Shown: positions 13,278-14,111 of the stretch, piece after piece | Position numbering within the stretch: the first letter of the stretch is position 1 | How the letters are laid out: each line of letters opens with the position of its first letter | DNA from: an uncultured Saprospirales bacterium | GTDB lineage: Bacteria > Bacteroidota > Bacteroidia > Chitinophagales > Saprospiraceae | DNA: 14,111 nt | Assembly: GCA_937926355.1 (NCBI GenBank) | Contig: CALAZP010000141.1 | Coordinates: 1-14,111 of the forward strand | Direction: 5' to 3' | Program-made: the position numbers and the translations under genes | Notes under the pieces: generated by a model | What the model was told of the DNA's origin: nothing | Seen by the model: the letters and a program-made list of their open reading frames with translations, nothing else | Databases searched by the model: none

Positions 13278-13308
13278 TAATTGAGAGCGAACCAATTAAG
13301 GCAAACGG

Positions 13309-14111
13309 CTATTTGGTCTTATAAGGAGTACTTAAGACCGAAAGGGCCATTTTTATTCCCTCATAAAAATTCCCCAATCGGATATTTTCATTGGGAGCGT
13401 GAATGTTACTATCTGGATTGGCAATCCTAAGTGCTAACACAGGAATTCCCAAAGTATTGATAAAAGGAGCAATTGGTTGAGACCCTCCGGTAGTTTGCAT
13501 CACCAAAAAATTTCCAGTCCCAAAAGCTTCTGTCATTATGGATTGAAGCCATTGACCTAATGGACCATTTATATCTGTTTTGAATGGCAATGAACCAATT
13601 CTATATTCCATGCGAATCAAAAGGGGATGCTTTAATCGCTCCTCCATCGAAGGGGCTTTATCTGTAACATAAAATCCTTGATCCACTATAAAATCCCTTA
13701 ATAACTGTAATTGACGCTCCGCAGGAGTCTCCGTTACCAGTCTCATATCGATTTCCGCTATGGCTTCAGAAGGAATAATAGTGCGTACATCGTTACCCAC
13801 CCATCCAGCTTTCAACCCCCTAATATTCAAGGAAGGATATTGTAGGGACTCCAAATAATTAGACCCTACTTTTTCAAATTCAGCTAATCCCAATTCTTGT
13901 AATGACGCCCCTTGTTTTTCCATTAATCCGCCAACCGCTGGACTGATCTTAACGTCCTCGTAAAATCCAGGAATCAATACCCGCCCCTCATCATCTTTCA
14001 TATTACCCAATAATCGAGCTAAAGCAAATGAAGGGTTGGGAACATAATTGCCATACTGCCCAGAATGCATATTTTTTAAGGCCCCGTAGGCCGTCAAACG
14101 AGCAGTAGCAA
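13309..14111 (-). CDS. M20-family metallopeptidase, C-terminal part (5' end outside window)
   Basis: The frame is open to the right edge; it reads ATARLTAYGALKNMHSGQYG from 14109 leftwards, so the TTG at 14097 is an internal Leu codon and not a start. About 267 residues are visible. MHSGQYGNYVPNP is the conserved His-Ser-Gly segment of M20 dimerisation/lid regions. GLKAGWVGNDVRTIIPSEAIAEIDMRLV is the lid-domain return typical of CNDP/DapE-like enzymes. TTGGSQPIAPF and SNIHAPNENIRL lie near the C-terminus, the His being an expected metal ligand. The remaining metal-binding residues (H, D, EE) would lie in the missing N-terminal part. Family members hydrolyse di- or oligopeptides or N-acyl amino acids with two zinc ions. 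The substrate cannot be told. No neighbour is linked to it. Confidence 0.87.
   Translation of the reverse strand, partial: ATARLTAYGALKNMHSGQYGNYVPNPSFALARLLGNMKDDEGRVLIPGFYEDVKISPAVGGLMEKQGASLQELGLAEFEKVGSNYLESLQYPSLNIRGLKAGWVGNDVRTIIPSEAIAEIDMRLVTETPAERQLQLLRDFIVDQGFYVTDKAPSMEERLKHPLLIRMEYRIGSLPFKTDINGPLGQWLQSIMTEAFGTGNFLVMQTTGGSQPIAPFINTLGIPVLALRIANPDSNIHAPNENIRLGNFYEGIKMALSVLSTPYKTK

Larger units (their letters stand above)
12626..13308. other. Intergenic region (683 bp): tandem repeat, hairpins and two terminators
   Basis: No convincing long coding frame. From left to right: a strong Shine-Dalgarno with micro-ORFs and a 10-bp repeat (12652-12750), a long hairpin with a GAAA loop (12753-12786), a 7-bp inverted repeat (12887-12893 with 12908-12914), a 9-bp inverted repeat (12996-13004 with 13031-13039), two plus-strand terminators (13103 and 13192), and a hairpin facing the peptidase gene (13246-13277). 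Confidence 0.5.

Noticed and set aside
14095..14097. TTG start codon for the M20 peptidase
   Set aside because: The frame stays open and protein-like (ATARL...) to the right edge, so this is an internal Leu codon of a truncated gene.

Overview
The window looks like chromosomal DNA of a member of the Bacteroidota, probably a marine-type flavobacterium. Supporting signs are AT-rich genes without Shine-Dalgarno sequences, TAnnTTTG-type promoter boxes, several short lipoproteins and Sec-exported proteins, a flavobacterial-type IS21 end, and a compact dinB-dnaE2 mutagenesis pair. No gene here fixes the genus.

Left half (1 to about 7500): an AT-rich, patchy accessory region. It opens with one end of an IS21-family element (IstA N-terminus plus four terminal repeats) that stops 13 bp before the start codon of a secreted two-repeat protein. 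Next come two adjacent lipoprotein glycoside hydrolase genes, an (alpha/alpha)6-barrel enzyme and a GH5-like TIM-barrel enzyme. Each is interrupted by one in-frame stop codon, while the reading frame and family motifs continue intact on the far side. Further right are a secreted beta-rich protein of unknown function, a secreted protein possibly related in fold to the first one, and an esterase lipoprotein of the PHB-depolymerase/feruloyl-esterase type. Short scraps matching the 3' ends of tRNA genes lie between them. Three of these scraps are followed on the minus strand by an intrinsic terminator whose stem is complete only when read as minus-strand RNA. This suggests repeated insertion or rearrangement at tRNA 3' ends.

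Right half (7543 to 12208): a block of more conserved minus-strand genes with higher GC. These are a SlyD-like FKBP prolyl isomerase, a 985-aa DnaE2-type polymerase, and a catalytically intact Pol IV (DinB). DinB lies first in the operon and its stop is 6 bp from the dnaE2 GTG start. A perfect 13-bp inverted repeat covers the dinB start codon and looks like an operator.

Far right (12209 to 14111): a divergent 69-aa helix-turn-helix protein has a good promoter. It is followed by a five-unit 10-bp tandem repeat preceded by an unusually strong Shine-Dalgarno and containing chained ATGA micro-ORFs. A roughly 550-bp stretch without a clear gene is rich in hairpins and ends in two strong plus-strand terminators, suggesting a structured RNA. 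The window closes inside the 3' part of an M20 metallopeptidase gene on the minus strand.
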